DNA of 64,000 nucleotides from Streptosporangium sandarakinum (GTDB lineage: Bacteria; Actinomycetota; Actinomycetes; Streptosporangiales; Streptosporangiaceae), in the NCBI RefSeq assembly GCF_013409935.1, contig NZ_JACCCO010000001.1, forward strand, positions 2,170,001 to 2,234,000. The letters run 5' to 3'. Of this stretch, positions 53,557 to 64,000 are shown one piece after another (the stretch's first letter is position 1; each line of letters opens with the position of its first letter). The notes below the pieces were generated by a model that did no database searches, had not been told where the DNA came from, and saw only the letters and a program-made list of their open reading frames with translations. The position numbers and the translations under genes are program-made.

Positions 53557-54294
53557 GTGGCCCGGATCGATCCGGACAGCCCGGTGCCGAAGTACTTCCA
53601 GCTCCGGGAGATCCTGCTCGACATGATCGAGAGGGACGAGCTGGTCATCGGCACGGCGATCCCGTCCGAGCGCGAGCTCTGCCAGCGCTTCGGCCTGTCC
53701 CGCATGACAGTACGGCAGGCGGTCGACCACCTGGTCTCCGAGGGCAGGCTGCAGCGCGTCCCGGGCAAGGGCACCTTCGTGGCCCGCCCGAAGATCGAGA
53801 TGGCGCTCCGGCTGACCTCGTTCAGCGACGAGATGCGCTCCCGGGGCATGGAACCCGGCTCCCGCGACCTCGACCGCCGCGTGGTCCGGGCCAGCGCCTA
53901 CCTCGCCAGGGAGCTCGGTATCCGCCCCGGCGAGGAGGTGCACTTCATCGAGCGGCTGCGGACCGCCGACGCCGAGCCCATGTGCATCGAGCGGGCCCAC
54001 ATCCCGGTCTCCATCGCACCCGACCTCGGTGACCACGACCTGACGGGCCGCTCGCTGTACGCCCTGCTGGAGACCCGCTACGGGCTGGTGCTCGACGCGG
54101 GCGAGCTGACCATCGACGGCGGCATCGCCGACCCCGGCGACGCCGACCTGCTGAAACTGCCGCGCGGCGGGGCCGTGCTGCTGCTACAGCGGCGCTCCTT
54201 CGCCGGAGGCGTCTGCGCCGAGCTGGGGGTGTCCACCTACCGCGCGGACCGCTACCAGCTCCGCACCGTCCTGGAGACGCCGCGGCGCGTCTGA
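53557..54294 (+). CDS. dasR: GntR/HutC-family regulator, DasR-like
   Basis: The GTG at 53557 starts a 245-residue protein. The winged helix-turn-helix covers about 8-78 (VPKYFQLREIL, GTAIPSERELCQRFGLSRMT, VPGKGTFVARP) and the UTRA effector domain about 95-240 (ERLRTADAEPMCIERAHIP, YALLETRYGLVLDAGE). DasR represses N-acetylglucosamine and chitin genes and is released by glucosamine 6-phosphate. Location among PTS genes and a palindrome made of DasR-like half-sites support the assignment. It is immediately followed by EIIC. Confidence 0.9.
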   Translation: MARIDPDSPVPKYFQLREILLDMIERDELVIGTAIPSERELCQRFGLSRMTVRQAVDHLVSEGRLQRVPGKGTFVARPKIEMALRLTSFSDEMRSRGMEPGSRDLDRRVVRASAYLARELGIRPGEEVHFIERLRTADAEPMCIERAHIPVSIAPDLGDHDLTGRSLYALLETRYGLVLDAGELTIDGGIADPGDADLLKLPRGGAVLLLQRRSFAGGVCAELGVSTYRADRYQLRTVLETPRRV

Positions 54295-54330
54295 CGCGCC
54301 CCGCCCGTCCCGAACGGAGGGACCACGCCA

Positions 54331-55794
54331 GTGAAGCGACCTTCTTTCCCTGCGGTCTTCGCGGTGCTCCAGCGGGTCGGGCGCTCGCTGATGATGCCGA
54401 TCGCGGTGCTGCCCGCCGCCGGGATCCTGTTCCGCATCGGCCAGGACGACCTGCTCGGCCGTACCGACAATCCCATCCTCGACCAGGTGGCGGGGGTGTT
54501 CGCGGCGGCGGGCGGCGCGCTGTTCGACAACCTGCCGCTGCTGTTCGCGATCGGCGTGGCGATCGGGTTCGCCCGCAAGGCCGACGGCTCGACCGCCCTG
54601 GCCGCGCTCGTCGGCTACCTCGTCTTCGACCGGGTGTCCCGGACGCTGTTCTTCGCCGCCCCGCAGGACTCGGCGGTCTACCGGAAGGTCGCGCTGAGCG
54701 TCGTGGGGCCCGACGGACGGCCCGCGCCCGCGCTCGACCTGGGCGCGGAGAACCCCACCGGCGTCCTGGGCGGCATCGTCATCGGCATCGTCGCCGCCCT
54801 GCTCTGGCAGCGCTACTACCGCACCAAGCTCCCCGCCTGGCTCGCCTTCTTCGGTGGCAGACGGTTCGTCCCGATCGTCACCGCCGTCGCCGCGCTGCTC
54901 CTCGGCGTGGTCTTCGGCCTGCTGTGGCGGCCGGTCGGCGACTGGCTGGCGAACGCGGGCGACTGGCTCGCGCTGCACGGCCCGGTGGGCGCCGGCGTGT
55001 ACGGCGTGGCGAACCGGCTGCTCATCCCCGTCGGCCTGCACCACTTCCTGAACACGATCGTCTGGTTCACCCTCCCGGAGTGCCAGGCGGGCGTCGACGG
55101 CGCGACCAGGAGCGCCGCCGGCGACCTGAACTGCTACTTCGCCGGCCAGGACGGCGCCGGCATCTTCATGACCGGGTTCTTCCCGATGATGATGTTCGGC
55201 CTGCTCGGCGCGGCCATCGCGATGTGGCGGGCGGCGCCGCCCGGCAGGCGCGCGACCGTCGGCGGGATCATGCTGTCGGCCGGCCTCACCGCCTTCGTCA
55301 CCGGCATCACCGAGCCGCTGGAGTTCGCCTTCATCTTCGTCGCGCCCGTGCTGTTCGTGGTGCACGCGCTGCTCACCGGCCTGTCGATGGCCCTGATGGC
55401 CGAGCTGGACGCCCGCCTGGGGTTCACCTTCTCCGCGGGCGCCATCGACATGCTGCTGAACGCGGGCAAGTCCAACACCCACCGGCTCGCCCTGATCATC
55501 GGCTTCGGCCTGGTCTACTTCGCCGTCTACTACCTGCTGTTCACCGTGCTGATCAGGAGGATGAACCTCGCCACCCCGGGCCGGGAACCGGACGAGGGCG
55601 ACGCCCTCGCGCCCGCCGCGCCGCCCACGGCCCCCTCCGGAGAACGGCCGCCCGGAGCGCCCGGGGAGCCGTCCGCCGGACCGGAGGCGGGCGCCGCCGC
55701 GGAACGGCCGCCCAGGGAGACGTCCGCCCGGCCGGAGGCCGGCCCGGCCCGCGACCCCGGCGAGAAGGCTCCCCCGGCGGGGTCCGCCTCCTGA
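54331..55794 (+). CDS. PTS EIIC transporter, N-acetylglucosamine/glucose type
   Basis: The 487-residue protein starts with a GTG after GGAGGG. Ten or so membrane helices include the family signatures MMPIAVLPAAGILFRIG, FAIGVAIGFARK, VGLHHFLNTIVWF and GITEPLEFAFIFVAP. The membrane domain is complete (about 1-415), while the usual fused EIIB domain is missing and replaced by a Pro/Ala/Glu-rich tail of about 60 residues. EIIB is the separate protein at 52058. It imports and phosphorylates an amino sugar or glucose. The 36-base gap to dasR suggests one transcript. Confidence 0.94.
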   Translation: MKRPSFPAVFAVLQRVGRSLMMPIAVLPAAGILFRIGQDDLLGRTDNPILDQVAGVFAAAGGALFDNLPLLFAIGVAIGFARKADGSTALAALVGYLVFDRVSRTLFFAAPQDSAVYRKVALSVVGPDGRPAPALDLGAENPTGVLGGIVIGIVAALLWQRYYRTKLPAWLAFFGGRRFVPIVTAVAALLLGVVFGLLWRPVGDWLANAGDWLALHGPVGAGVYGVANRLLIPVGLHHFLNTIVWFTLPECQAGVDGATRSAAGDLNCYFAGQDGAGIFMTGFFPMMMFGLLGAAIAMWRAAPPGRRATVGGIMLSAGLTAFVTGITEPLEFAFIFVAPVLFVVHALLTGLSMALMAELDARLGFTFSAGAIDMLLNAGKSNTHRLALIIGFGLVYFAVYYLLFTVLIRRMNLATPGREPDEGDALAPAAPPTAPSGERPPGAPGEPSAGPEAGAAAERPPRETSARPEAGPARDPGEKAPPAGSAS

Positions 55795-56000
55795 GGGGCG
55801 TTCCGGACGTCCTCCGGACGCCGCGATCCGCGCCGGAACCCGTCCCGCCCGGCCGGAGACCGCGCCAGGTCGGCCCGGCCTTCCTCACCTACCGGGGCGA
55901 ACCGGCACGGCCGGACGGGAAGTTGGCGGCGGCGGTATCTGGACGGGCGGCCGGAAACTCCTGAACGCGTCAGGTCAGCCGACGACGATCGGAGCCCCCC

Positions 56001-56666
56001 ATGTCGTGCCCTCCGCACCCGCCGCGCCCGCCACGGTCCCTCCGCCATCCGCGCCCGCCGCGCCTTTCCCGTCCGCCGCGTCCCGTGCCGCTCCCCCGGC
56101 TCGCACCGCATCCCCCGGCGGAGCCGCCCTACGACGACGAGCGCCCGCCGCCGTCCGGCCCGGCAGCCCCGCCGTACACCCAGGGAACTCCGCCCTACGT
56201 CCAGGGCGCCCTCGCGCCGGCCGGCGAGCCCGAACCGGCCAGCGCGCGCGAGCCCGAGGCGGGCAGCGCCCGAGGGCCCGAGCCGGACGGTGTCCGCGAG
56301 CCCGAGCCGGCCGGGGCCCGCGACCGCCGGACGCCGGTGTGGGGGCCGGCGGGCGCGGTCCCCGACGAGCGCCGGCTGCGTGCCCTGGGCCAGGCCGTCG
56401 CCGAGGCCCTGTCCGGACGCCGGCCGCCGGCGAGCCTGTCCGCCCACATGACCGTCCGGGCCCACGCCGAGCTGGTCCGGACCGGCAAGGTCATCGGCGG
56501 CGCCCGGCCGCCGCTGGTCGGCGTCCCGCACGTGTCCCGGCCCGGGGACGGGGTGGTGGAGATGTGCGTCCTGGTGCACTGCGGCGACCGGCCGCGCGTC
56601 CTGGCGCTGCGCCTGGAACGGCGGGGGGCGCGGTGGCTGTGCACCGACGTGGAGACCACCCCCTGA
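56001..56666 (+). CDS. Rv3235-like family protein
   Basis: The 221-residue protein starts with an ATG at 56001 after CGGAG. The first 110 residues are disordered and Pro/Arg/Glu-rich, with a repeated Glu-Pro motif (EPEPASAREPEAG). The carboxyl 100 (RRLRALGQAVAEALSGRRPPASLSAHM to CTDVETTP) form a conserved small domain of the Rv3235 type found near secA in many actinobacteria. Function unknown. Possibly an accessory to secretion, inferred from linkage. It is convergent with secA across a strong terminator. Confidence 0.82.
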   Translation: MSCPPHPPRPPRSLRHPRPPRLSRPPRPVPLPRLAPHPPAEPPYDDERPPPSGPAAPPYTQGTPPYVQGALAPAGEPEPASAREPEAGSARGPEPDGVREPEPAGARDRRTPVWGPAGAVPDERRLRALGQAVAEALSGRRPPASLSAHMTVRAHAELVRTGKVIGGARPPLVGVPHVSRPGDGVVEMCVLVHCGDRPRVLALRLERRGARWLCTDVETTP

Positions 56667-56669
56667 AAG

Positions 56670-56712
56670 CCGGAGAGGGGCCCGCACGTCGGCCGTGCGG
56701 GCCCCTCTCCGG
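56670..56712. terminator. Bidirectional terminator before secA
   Basis: CCGGAGAGGGGCCCGCACG (56670-56688) pairs exactly with CGTGCGGGCCCCTCTCCGG (56694-56712) around TCGGC. It is 3 bases after the Rv3235-like stop and 11 bases before the secA stop on the other strand, so it can end both convergent transcripts. Confidence 0.95.
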
Positions 56713-56723
56713 GTGGTGACCTG

Positions 56724-59525
<2,802 letters not shown>

Positions 59526-59792
59526 TTTAGGTAAGGCTCCTCGCAGGTCTTCCGGACCGGACGGGCCCGGATGAGGACGAGACATGGTTCTCCGCAGCCA
59601 TCGTAGGCGGTTCCGCCACCCGGCACAGCCATCCTCGGCGACGCCTTCCACGACCGCGGAGTCCCTCGTGTCCTTGCATCAGGACTACTTCCCAGACTAA
59701 AGGGTATGCCGATCGGCCCACGCGCACGATGACGGCCGTCGCCGCACGGGCGCGTCGTCCCCCTCGGGTCATCCCCGGAAGGAGACGCCGCC

Positions 59793-60047
59793 ATGCCGGA
59801 CGGCGCACCTCATTCGGACCACGGCGCGGGCCACGCCGGCAGGGCGTCGTCCTGGCTCGCCGTGACCGTGCTCATCCTTGGTTTCGCCGTCGGCGGGATC
59901 GGTCTGTGCCGCGGCCCCGACTGGTTCCTGTTCTGGGCGGGCACGGCCGTCTGCGTCCTCGGCGGCGTCCTCGTCGTGGCGTTCGGGGTGTTCCGGGACG
60001 TCTCGGTCGAGCTCCCCCGCGAGTTCCCGGGCGTCCGGGGCCGCTAA
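59793..60047 (+). CDS. Small two-helix membrane protein (HGxxPAAW-like)
   Basis: An AAGGAGACG site precedes the ATG, giving 84 residues. The amino end has HGAGHAGRASSW, followed by two hydrophobic helices (about 21-40 and 46-66). The layout resembles a small actinobacterial family with an HGxxPAAW motif, although here Pro and Ala are replaced (HAGRASSW). It is divergent from secA, 267 bases away. Function unknown. Membrane placement is clear. Confidence 0.75.
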   Translation: MPDGAPHSDHGAGHAGRASSWLAVTVLILGFAVGGIGLCRGPDWFLFWAGTAVCVLGGVLVVAFGVFRDVSVELPREFPGVRGR

Positions 60048-60091
60048 CCGGCATACCGGTTTCGTCGGTGTGAGACGCTAGTCTCGGCGTC

Positions 60092-60127
60092 ATGCTGACG
60101 CGATGCCTGCCCCGGGGCCGCTCATGA
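60092..60127 (+). CDS. Candidate leader peptide (11 residues) of the YcaQ-like gene
   Basis: A TAGTCT -10-like box (60079-60084) lies 7 bases before this ATG, which would make a leaderless message. The frame reads MLTRCLPRGRS and stops in an ATGA overlap with the ATG of the YcaQ-like gene. That layout supports coupled translation, but no convincing -35 is seen and the frame is very short. Confidence 0.3.
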   Translation: MLTRCLPRGRS

Positions 60128-61308
60128 CGGTCGCACTCTCCGCCGACGAGGCCCGCCGGATCATCCTGCGCGCCCAGGGTTTCCTGGGCGCCGACGCCCG
60201 CCGCGGCGGTGTCCCCGCCGTGCTGCGCCGGCTGGGCGCCGTCCAGCTCGACACGATCTCCGTTCTGGCCCGCTCGCACGAGCTCGTCGCCTACGCCCGC
60301 CTCGGCGCCGTCGGCCGGGCGAAGGTCGAGCGCGCCTACTGGGACGACCCGGCCCGCGCGTTCGAGTACTGGTGCCACGCCGCGTGCGTGCTGCCGATCG
60401 ACGACTGGCCCCTTTACGCCTTCCGCCGCCGGTACTACGCGGTCAGGAAGTACCGCTGGCACGAGGTGCCGCCGACCGTCGAGAAGGTGCTGCACCAGGT
60501 GCGCGAGAGCGGCCCGGTCACCACCGCCGACCTCGGCGGCGCCAAGAACGGCGGCCCCTGGTGGGACTGGTCGGACGCGAAGATCGCCATCGAGTGGCTG
60601 CTCGACACCGGGCAGGTCGTCTGCACCCGCCGCGTCGGCTGGCGGCGGGTGTACGACCTGACCGAGCGGGCCGTCCCGGCGCACCTGCTGGCCGAGGAGC
60701 TCTCCGACACCGAGTGCGTCACCCGCCTCACCCGGACCGCCGGGCGCGCCCTGGGCGTCGCCACCCGGGCCGACCTGGTCGACTTCCTCCGCCTCAAGGC
60801 GCCCGAGGCCGCGCTCCTGGACGGGGCCCTCGCCTCCGGCGCCACCGGGCTGGTCCCGGTGCGGGTCTCCGGCTGGCCCGAGCGCGCGGCGGACGCCTGG
60901 GCCGACCCGGCGGCGCTGGAGGGCGAGCCCCGGGGACGGCACCGCACCACCCTGCTGTCGCCGTTCGACTCCCTCGTCTGGGACCGCCCCCGCACCTCGC
61001 GCGTCTTCGGCTTCGACCACCGGCTGGAGGCGTACGTCCCGAAGGACAAGCGGGTCCACGGCTACTTCACGATGCCGGTCCTGTCCGGCGGCCGCCTGAT
61101 CGGCCGGGTGGACCCGGCGCGGGAGGGCACCACGCTGGTCGCCCGGCAGGTCGGCCTCGAACCCCGCGCGGGCCGCGGAGCCGTCGAGGCGATGGCGGAG
61201 GCCCTCGCGGAGGCGGCGGCCTGGGTGGGCTGCGACGCCGTACGCGTCGAGCGGGCCGATCCGGCCGTGACCGTCGCGCTGTCCGCGGCGCTCGCCGAGG
61301 CGCTCTGA
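60124..61308 (+). CDS. YcaQ-like winged-helix DNA glycosylase
   Basis: The ATG at 60124 gives 394 residues. An ATG 21 bases upstream is in frame but has no ribosome site. Family motifs are RRLGAVQLDTISVLARSHEL (the QLDT region), HAACVLPIDDWPLY, and LLSPFDSLVWDRPR, with three tandem winged helix-turn-helix domains. The catalytic Q-x-D motif of YcaQ/AlkX, which unhooks interstrand DNA crosslinks, is read as Q-L-D here. In streptomycetes relatives (AlkZ) give resistance to self-made alkylating drugs. YcaQ-like members are more general. A repair function in the cytosol is expected. Confidence 0.9.
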   Translation: MTVALSADEARRIILRAQGFLGADARRGGVPAVLRRLGAVQLDTISVLARSHELVAYARLGAVGRAKVERAYWDDPARAFEYWCHAACVLPIDDWPLYAFRRRYYAVRKYRWHEVPPTVEKVLHQVRESGPVTTADLGGAKNGGPWWDWSDAKIAIEWLLDTGQVVCTRRVGWRRVYDLTERAVPAHLLAEELSDTECVTRLTRTAGRALGVATRADLVDFLRLKAPEAALLDGALASGATGLVPVRVSGWPERAADAWADPAALEGEPRGRHRTTLLSPFDSLVWDRPRTSRVFGFDHRLEAYVPKDKRVHGYFTMPVLSGGRLIGRVDPAREGTTLVARQVGLEPRAGRGAVEAMAEALAEAAAWVGCDAVRVERADPAVTVALSAALAEAL

Positions 61309-61377
61309 CCCGGGGCGCCCGCCGGGTCTCCGTGACCGGGCCCCCGAGGACGGGGTCCCGCGGCGGACGGCCTCACC

Positions 61378-61421
61378 GCACGGCGCCCGCGGCCGGTCAC
61401 GACCGGCCGCGGGCGCCGTGC
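61378..61421. terminator. Bidirectional terminator after the YcaQ-like gene
   Basis: An exact inverted repeat has arms of 21 bases (61378-61398 and 61401-61421). It is 70 bases after the YcaQ-like stop and 8 bases before the response-regulator stop on the minus strand, thus serving both. Confidence 0.92.
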
Positions 61422-61428
61422 CCGCCGA

Positions 61429-62133
61429 TCAGGTGATCTCGAGCATCCGCTCGCGGACCGCGTAGACCACCGCTTCCATCCGGGAGTGGAGCTGGAGCTT
61501 GTCCAGGATGTTGCGGACGTGGTTCTTCACGGTGTTCTCGGCGATGAACAGCTGCTTGGCGATCTCGCGGTTGTTCATCCCCTTCGCGACCAGGCGCAGC
61601 ACCTCCATCTCGCGGTCCGTCAGGCGCGGGACCGGGAGCTGGGGAGGCCGCTCGGCCTCCTTGCGGCTCATGTTCGCGAACTCGGTGATGAGCTTGGCGG
61701 CCATCGCCGGGTTGATCAGCGACTGCCCTTCGTGAACGCCGCGGACGGCCTCGGGCACCTCGTCGAGCTGCACGTTCTTCAGCAGGTAGCCGGTGGCCCC
61801 CGCCTTGATCGCCTCGAAGAGGTCCTCCTCCTCGTCGCTCACCGTCAACATGATGATCCGCGTGCTCGGCACCGAGGCCTTGATCTCGCGCGTGGCCTCG
61901 ATGCCGCTCCTGCGGGGCATCCGGACGTCCATGAGCACGACGTCCGGGGTGAGGCGGTCTGCCAGCTCGACCGCCTCCTGTCCGTCACTCGCCTCGCCGA
62001 CCACCTCGATGTCCGTCTCCGCGGCCAGCGCCATCTCCAGGCTGCGGCGGATCAACGCGTGATCGTCGACGATCAGCACGCGGATCGGGTCACCGCTCCT
62101 GGCAGCGCGGGTCGTCTCATCGGATTCCGTCAC
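61429..62133 (-). CDS. NarL/LuxR-type response regulator
   Basis: The GTG at 62133 has GAGGAGGAGG upstream, giving 234 residues. The receiver domain (about 17-135) has the acidic pair Asp23-Asp24, the phosphorylated Asp69 (VVLMDVRMP), Thr/Ser in IIMLTVSD and Lys in GYLLKN. The LuxR helix-turn-helix (170-232) contains LTDREMEVLRLVAKGMNNREIAKQLF in pieces (REMEVLRLVAKG, NREIAKQLFIAENTVKNHV). No histidine kinase gene is adjacent, so it is an orphan. It lies next to hpf in the same orientation, as is common in streptomycetes, suggesting a role in growth or stress control. Confidence 0.95.
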   Translation of the reverse strand: MTESDETTRAARSGDPIRVLIVDDHALIRRSLEMALAAETDIEVVGEASDGQEAVELADRLTPDVVLMDVRMPRRSGIEATREIKASVPSTRIIMLTVSDEEEDLFEAIKAGATGYLLKNVQLDEVPEAVRGVHEGQSLINPAMAAKLITEFANMSRKEAERPPQLPVPRLTDREMEVLRLVAKGMNNREIAKQLFIAENTVKNHVRNILDKLQLHSRMEAVVYAVRERMLEIT

Positions 62134-62226
62134 GCCTCCTCCTCGGGGGGCCAGAGCCGTTGGACCGCCATGATTACACGGTTTCAGGTCCTCGGGGTGG
62201 TCGGAGAGGATCTTCGTACGGGTTCG

Positions 62227-62922
62227 TCAGGGTTCGACGAGCCGCAACACTCCGTAGTTGTAACCTCGCCGCCGGTAGACGACGCTCGGCAGGCCGCTCT
62301 CCTTGTCCCGGAAGAGATAGAAGTCGTGGCCGACCAGCTCCATCTCCAGCAGCGCCTGGTCGATGGTCATCGGATCGGCCTTGTGGGTCTTCTCCCGGAC
62401 GACGAGCGGTCCGTCGCCGTCCATCTGGATCGGGACGATCGCGCTGTCCTCGGAGAGGTCGCCGGCCTCCGCCGCGGGCTCGGGCTCGAAGCGGTACTCG
62501 TCGCCGGAACCGCCGACGGTCGCGGGCTCGACACGGACCCCGGCGGGGTCGATCTCGAAGGACTCGGCGAGCGCGGCGGCGGTCAACTCGGCCACCGAAG
62601 GGGGGCAATGGTTGCCGTAGTGGACCTTGCGCCGGTCGGCGAGGCGCCGGAGCCTGCCTTCGAGCTTCCCGAGCGCGATGTCGAGGGCGGAGAAACGGTC
62701 GTCGGCCGAGGCCTCGGCGCGGATGGCGGGTCCCCGGGAGTGGATGGTGAGCTCGACCCGCTCCCGCGGGCCGTTGATGCGCGGGTTCGTCTCCTTGGAG
62801 ACCTCCACATCGATGCGGATGAGTTTGTTGTCCAGACGCTCGATCTTGGCCAGCTTGGCGGTCACGTGGTCTCGGAACCGGTCACTCACTCCCGTGTGCC
62901 GGCCCTTGACGATGATGTCCAT
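62227..62922 (-). CDS. hpf: Long-form ribosome hibernation promoting factor
   Basis: The ATG at 62922, preceded by AAGGGGGG, begins MDIIVKGRHTGVSDRFRDH and gives 231 residues. The amino domain (1-105) is the HPF/YfiA fold with Lys/Arg-rich face. A linker of about 70 residues follows. The carboxyl domain (about 172-231, TIDQALLEMELVGHDFYLFRDKESG) is the dimerisation unit that joins two 70S ribosomes into 100S particles. It protects ribosomes in stationary phase. It lies 93 bases upstream of the response-regulator gene and has a long 5' leader. Confidence 0.97.
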   Translation of the reverse strand: MDIIVKGRHTGVSDRFRDHVTAKLAKIERLDNKLIRIDVEVSKETNPRINGPRERVELTIHSRGPAIRAEASADDRFSALDIALGKLEGRLRRLADRRKVHYGNHCPPSVAELTAAALAESFEIDPAGVRVEPATVGGSGDEYRFEPEPAAEAGDLSEDSAIVPIQMDGDGPLVVREKTHKADPMTIDQALLEMELVGHDFYLFRDKESGLPSVVYRRRGYNYGVLRLVEP

Positions 62923-63258
62923 GCACAGCCCCCCTTCGAAACCTCGACGGTGTTGAGCGGCGGCACCCACCCGGCCGACCTGGTCTTCGTCCCCACATCC
63001 GCCTGCTGAGGGTCTCGCAGCTCTTTGCCACTACTGCCCTTCTCTTCTGGCGAGGAACATCTGGCTCCTCGGGAAGGCAGGACTTACCTCTAAGCCGCAC
63101 CGTGATCGATCGACGAAAAGTCGTCTTACGTGGACCGTTTAGCCTGCGGCTGGCATCGGCTAGCCGGGCCGGTCTCCTCGCGGGAGCCGGTCCGGCGCAA
63201 CCACGGACCCGGGCGGGTGCCATGTTCAGACGCTATCCGCATCGCGGCCGAATGTCAG
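62923..63258 (-). promoter_or_regulatory. hpf leader and candidate promoter
   Basis: On the minus strand, CTGACA (63258-63253) and TAGCGT (63235-63230) are spaced by 17 bases, a normal promoter. Transcription would begin near 63223, leaving a 5' leader of about 300 bases before hpf. The region is lower in GC than its flanks (GGCTTAGAGGTAAGTCC and GGGCAGTAGTGGCAAAG are examples). An ATG exactly at the predicted start opens a 113-codon frame that runs into hpf, but its third positions are not biased, so I judge the region noncoding. Confidence 0.5.
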
Positions 63259-63440
63259 CTTGGCCCCGCCTTTGCCGGTCACTTTGCGTGATCTTAAACG
63301 CGCCCGCGCGGGTCGGGGGCGGCCGTTTCACTGAGCGGCTCCGGCACGTGCCCGCTTCTCAGCGCCCCCGGGGGGCCGCGCGGAGCCGATCCGGACAGGC
63401 GGGCACCACCACCGGACGGGACCGTTTTCCGGCCGTTACA

Positions 63441-64000
63441 TTACTTACGGTGATGGTTTCGAAATCCGCCCTCTCGGCGTGTCGCGGCGACCGTGGCGGC
63501 CAGCGGGACCTCCGTGCCCGCCTCGCGCAACGCCCGGGCCGCCTCGGCGAGCGTCGCGCCGGTGGTGAGGACGTCGTCCACCAGCACGACGGCCCCTCTC
63601 CCGGCCCAGAAGCCGAGCCGGGCGCGGTTGTGGCCCGCGACGACCCGGAAGGCCCCGGCGAGGTTCTCGGCGCGCCGGGGGGCGCTCAGGCCCGCCTGGT
63701 CGGCGACCCTGCGGCGCTGGGTGAGGACCCGGGCGACGGTCGCCGGCCATCCCGCCGCGCGGAGGTATCCGGCTGCCAGCTCGGCGAGCCCGGTCACCGG
63801 GTCGTGCCCGCGCCGCCGCAGCGCGGGACGGGCGCTGGGCACCGGGACGAGGATGACGGGCCGCTCACCCGCCGCCGCGGCCACCGTCAGCGCCAGGGCG
63901 CCGGCCAGCGGGTGGGCGAGCGCCGTACGGCCGTGTTCCTTGTAGGCGAGGATCGCCCGCCGCGGGCCGCCGGCGTACTCGGCGGCCGACCAGCACTCGG
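63441..64000 (-). CDS. ComF-family phosphoribosyltransferase-like protein (N-terminus beyond the window)
   Basis: The frame ends with a stop at 63441 and is open to the last base of the window, so about 186 carboxyl residues are present. The segments AILAYKEHGRTALAHPLA, VILVPVPSARPALRRRGHDP, RRRVADQAGLSAPRRAENL and the PRPP-binding loop VVLVDDVLTTGATLAEA are the ComFC signature. ComFC takes part in DNA uptake in competent bacteria and may have a nucleotide-handling role elsewhere. In mycobacteria it is next to hpf and secA as here. The region between it and the hpf promoter (63259-63440) shows no gene. Confidence 0.93.
   Translation of the reverse strand, partial: ECWSAAEYAGGPRRAILAYKEHGRTALAHPLAGALALTVAAAAGERPVILVPVPSARPALRRRGHDPVTGLAELAAGYLRAAGWPATVARVLTQRRRVADQAGLSAPRRAENLAGAFRVVAGHNRARLGFWAGRGAVVLVDDVLTTGATLAEAARALREAGTEVPLAATVAATRREGGFRNHHRK

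Noticed and set aside
62882-63223. 113-codon frame starting exactly at the predicted hpf transcription start
   Set aside because: Third codon positions are not GC-biased, the composition is Arg-rich, and it runs into hpf in another frame. More likely an RNA leader.

Overview
This is 64 kb of very GC-rich DNA (third codon positions almost all G or C, many GTG and TTG starts). The content points to an actinomycete: a DasR-type GntR regulator with a sugar phosphotransferase system, a transfer-messenger RNA with a tag ending in LALAA, the 180-kDa-class NAD-glutamate dehydrogenase, DUF2613, DUF3068 and DUF6912 proteins, and an Rv3235-like protein close to secA. A member of the Streptosporangiales fits best, but that is an inference from gene content and not a measured placement. 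I see no insertion sequence, prophage, CRISPR array, tRNA or rRNA. The window looks like chromosomal core plus lineage-specific genes.

Layout. (1) 1-14.6 kb is a cell-envelope glycan locus, nearly all on the minus strand. It holds GT-C-like polytopic proteins, a DUF3068 protein, a 1401-residue AftD-like arabinofuranosyltransferase homologue, a GT4 glycosyltransferase, a DUF2613 microprotein and a two-domain acyl-CoA dehydrogenase, with one methyltransferase on the plus strand. (2) 14.6-24.8 kb has a membrane-anchored protein, a lipoprotein HtrA-like protease, ssrA (tmRNA), a penicillin-binding-protein homologue that has lost all three catalytic motifs, smpB, ftsX, ftsE, a 63-residue Cys-rich membrane microprotein, prfB and a lipoprotein. 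(3) 24.8-33.4 kb has NAD-glutamate dehydrogenase, a 0.9-kb gene-poor stretch, a GNAT acetyltransferase and acetoacetyl-CoA synthetase. (4) 33.5-38.8 kb has a beta-lactamase-like protein and a LysR regulator, divergent from an intact penicillin-binding protein, followed by a MerR regulator and membrane protein pair. (5) 38.9-42 kb has three HAD phosphatases and a DUF6912 protein. (6) 42.2-47.9 kb has a 1508-residue P-type ATPase whose amino half looks like a decayed second ATPase, flanked by two small membrane proteins. (7) 48-55.8 kb is a compact PTS locus for an amino sugar, probably N-acetylglucosamine: GH3 lipoprotein, EI, HPr, EIIA, EIIB and a SIS-domain enzyme, divergent from a DasR-like regulator and EIIC, with a 22-bp perfect palindrome between them. 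(8) 56-64 kb has an Rv3235-like protein, secA, a small membrane protein, a YcaQ-like DNA glycosylase, an orphan response regulator, hpf with a long leader, and the end of comF.

How the parts fit. The PTS locus carries every protein needed to release, import, phosphorylate and start catabolism of an amino sugar, plus its likely repressor. The ssrA-smpB and ftsEX genes form a housekeeping block interrupted by the inactive penicillin-binding-protein homologue. Several promoters can be read directly: a MerR promoter with a 19-bp spacer and a dyad, probably making a leaderless mRNA; a TTGACA promoter overlapped by the GntR palindrome; and a candidate hpf promoter about 300 bp upstream of its start. 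Strong hairpins close the convergent gene pairs.
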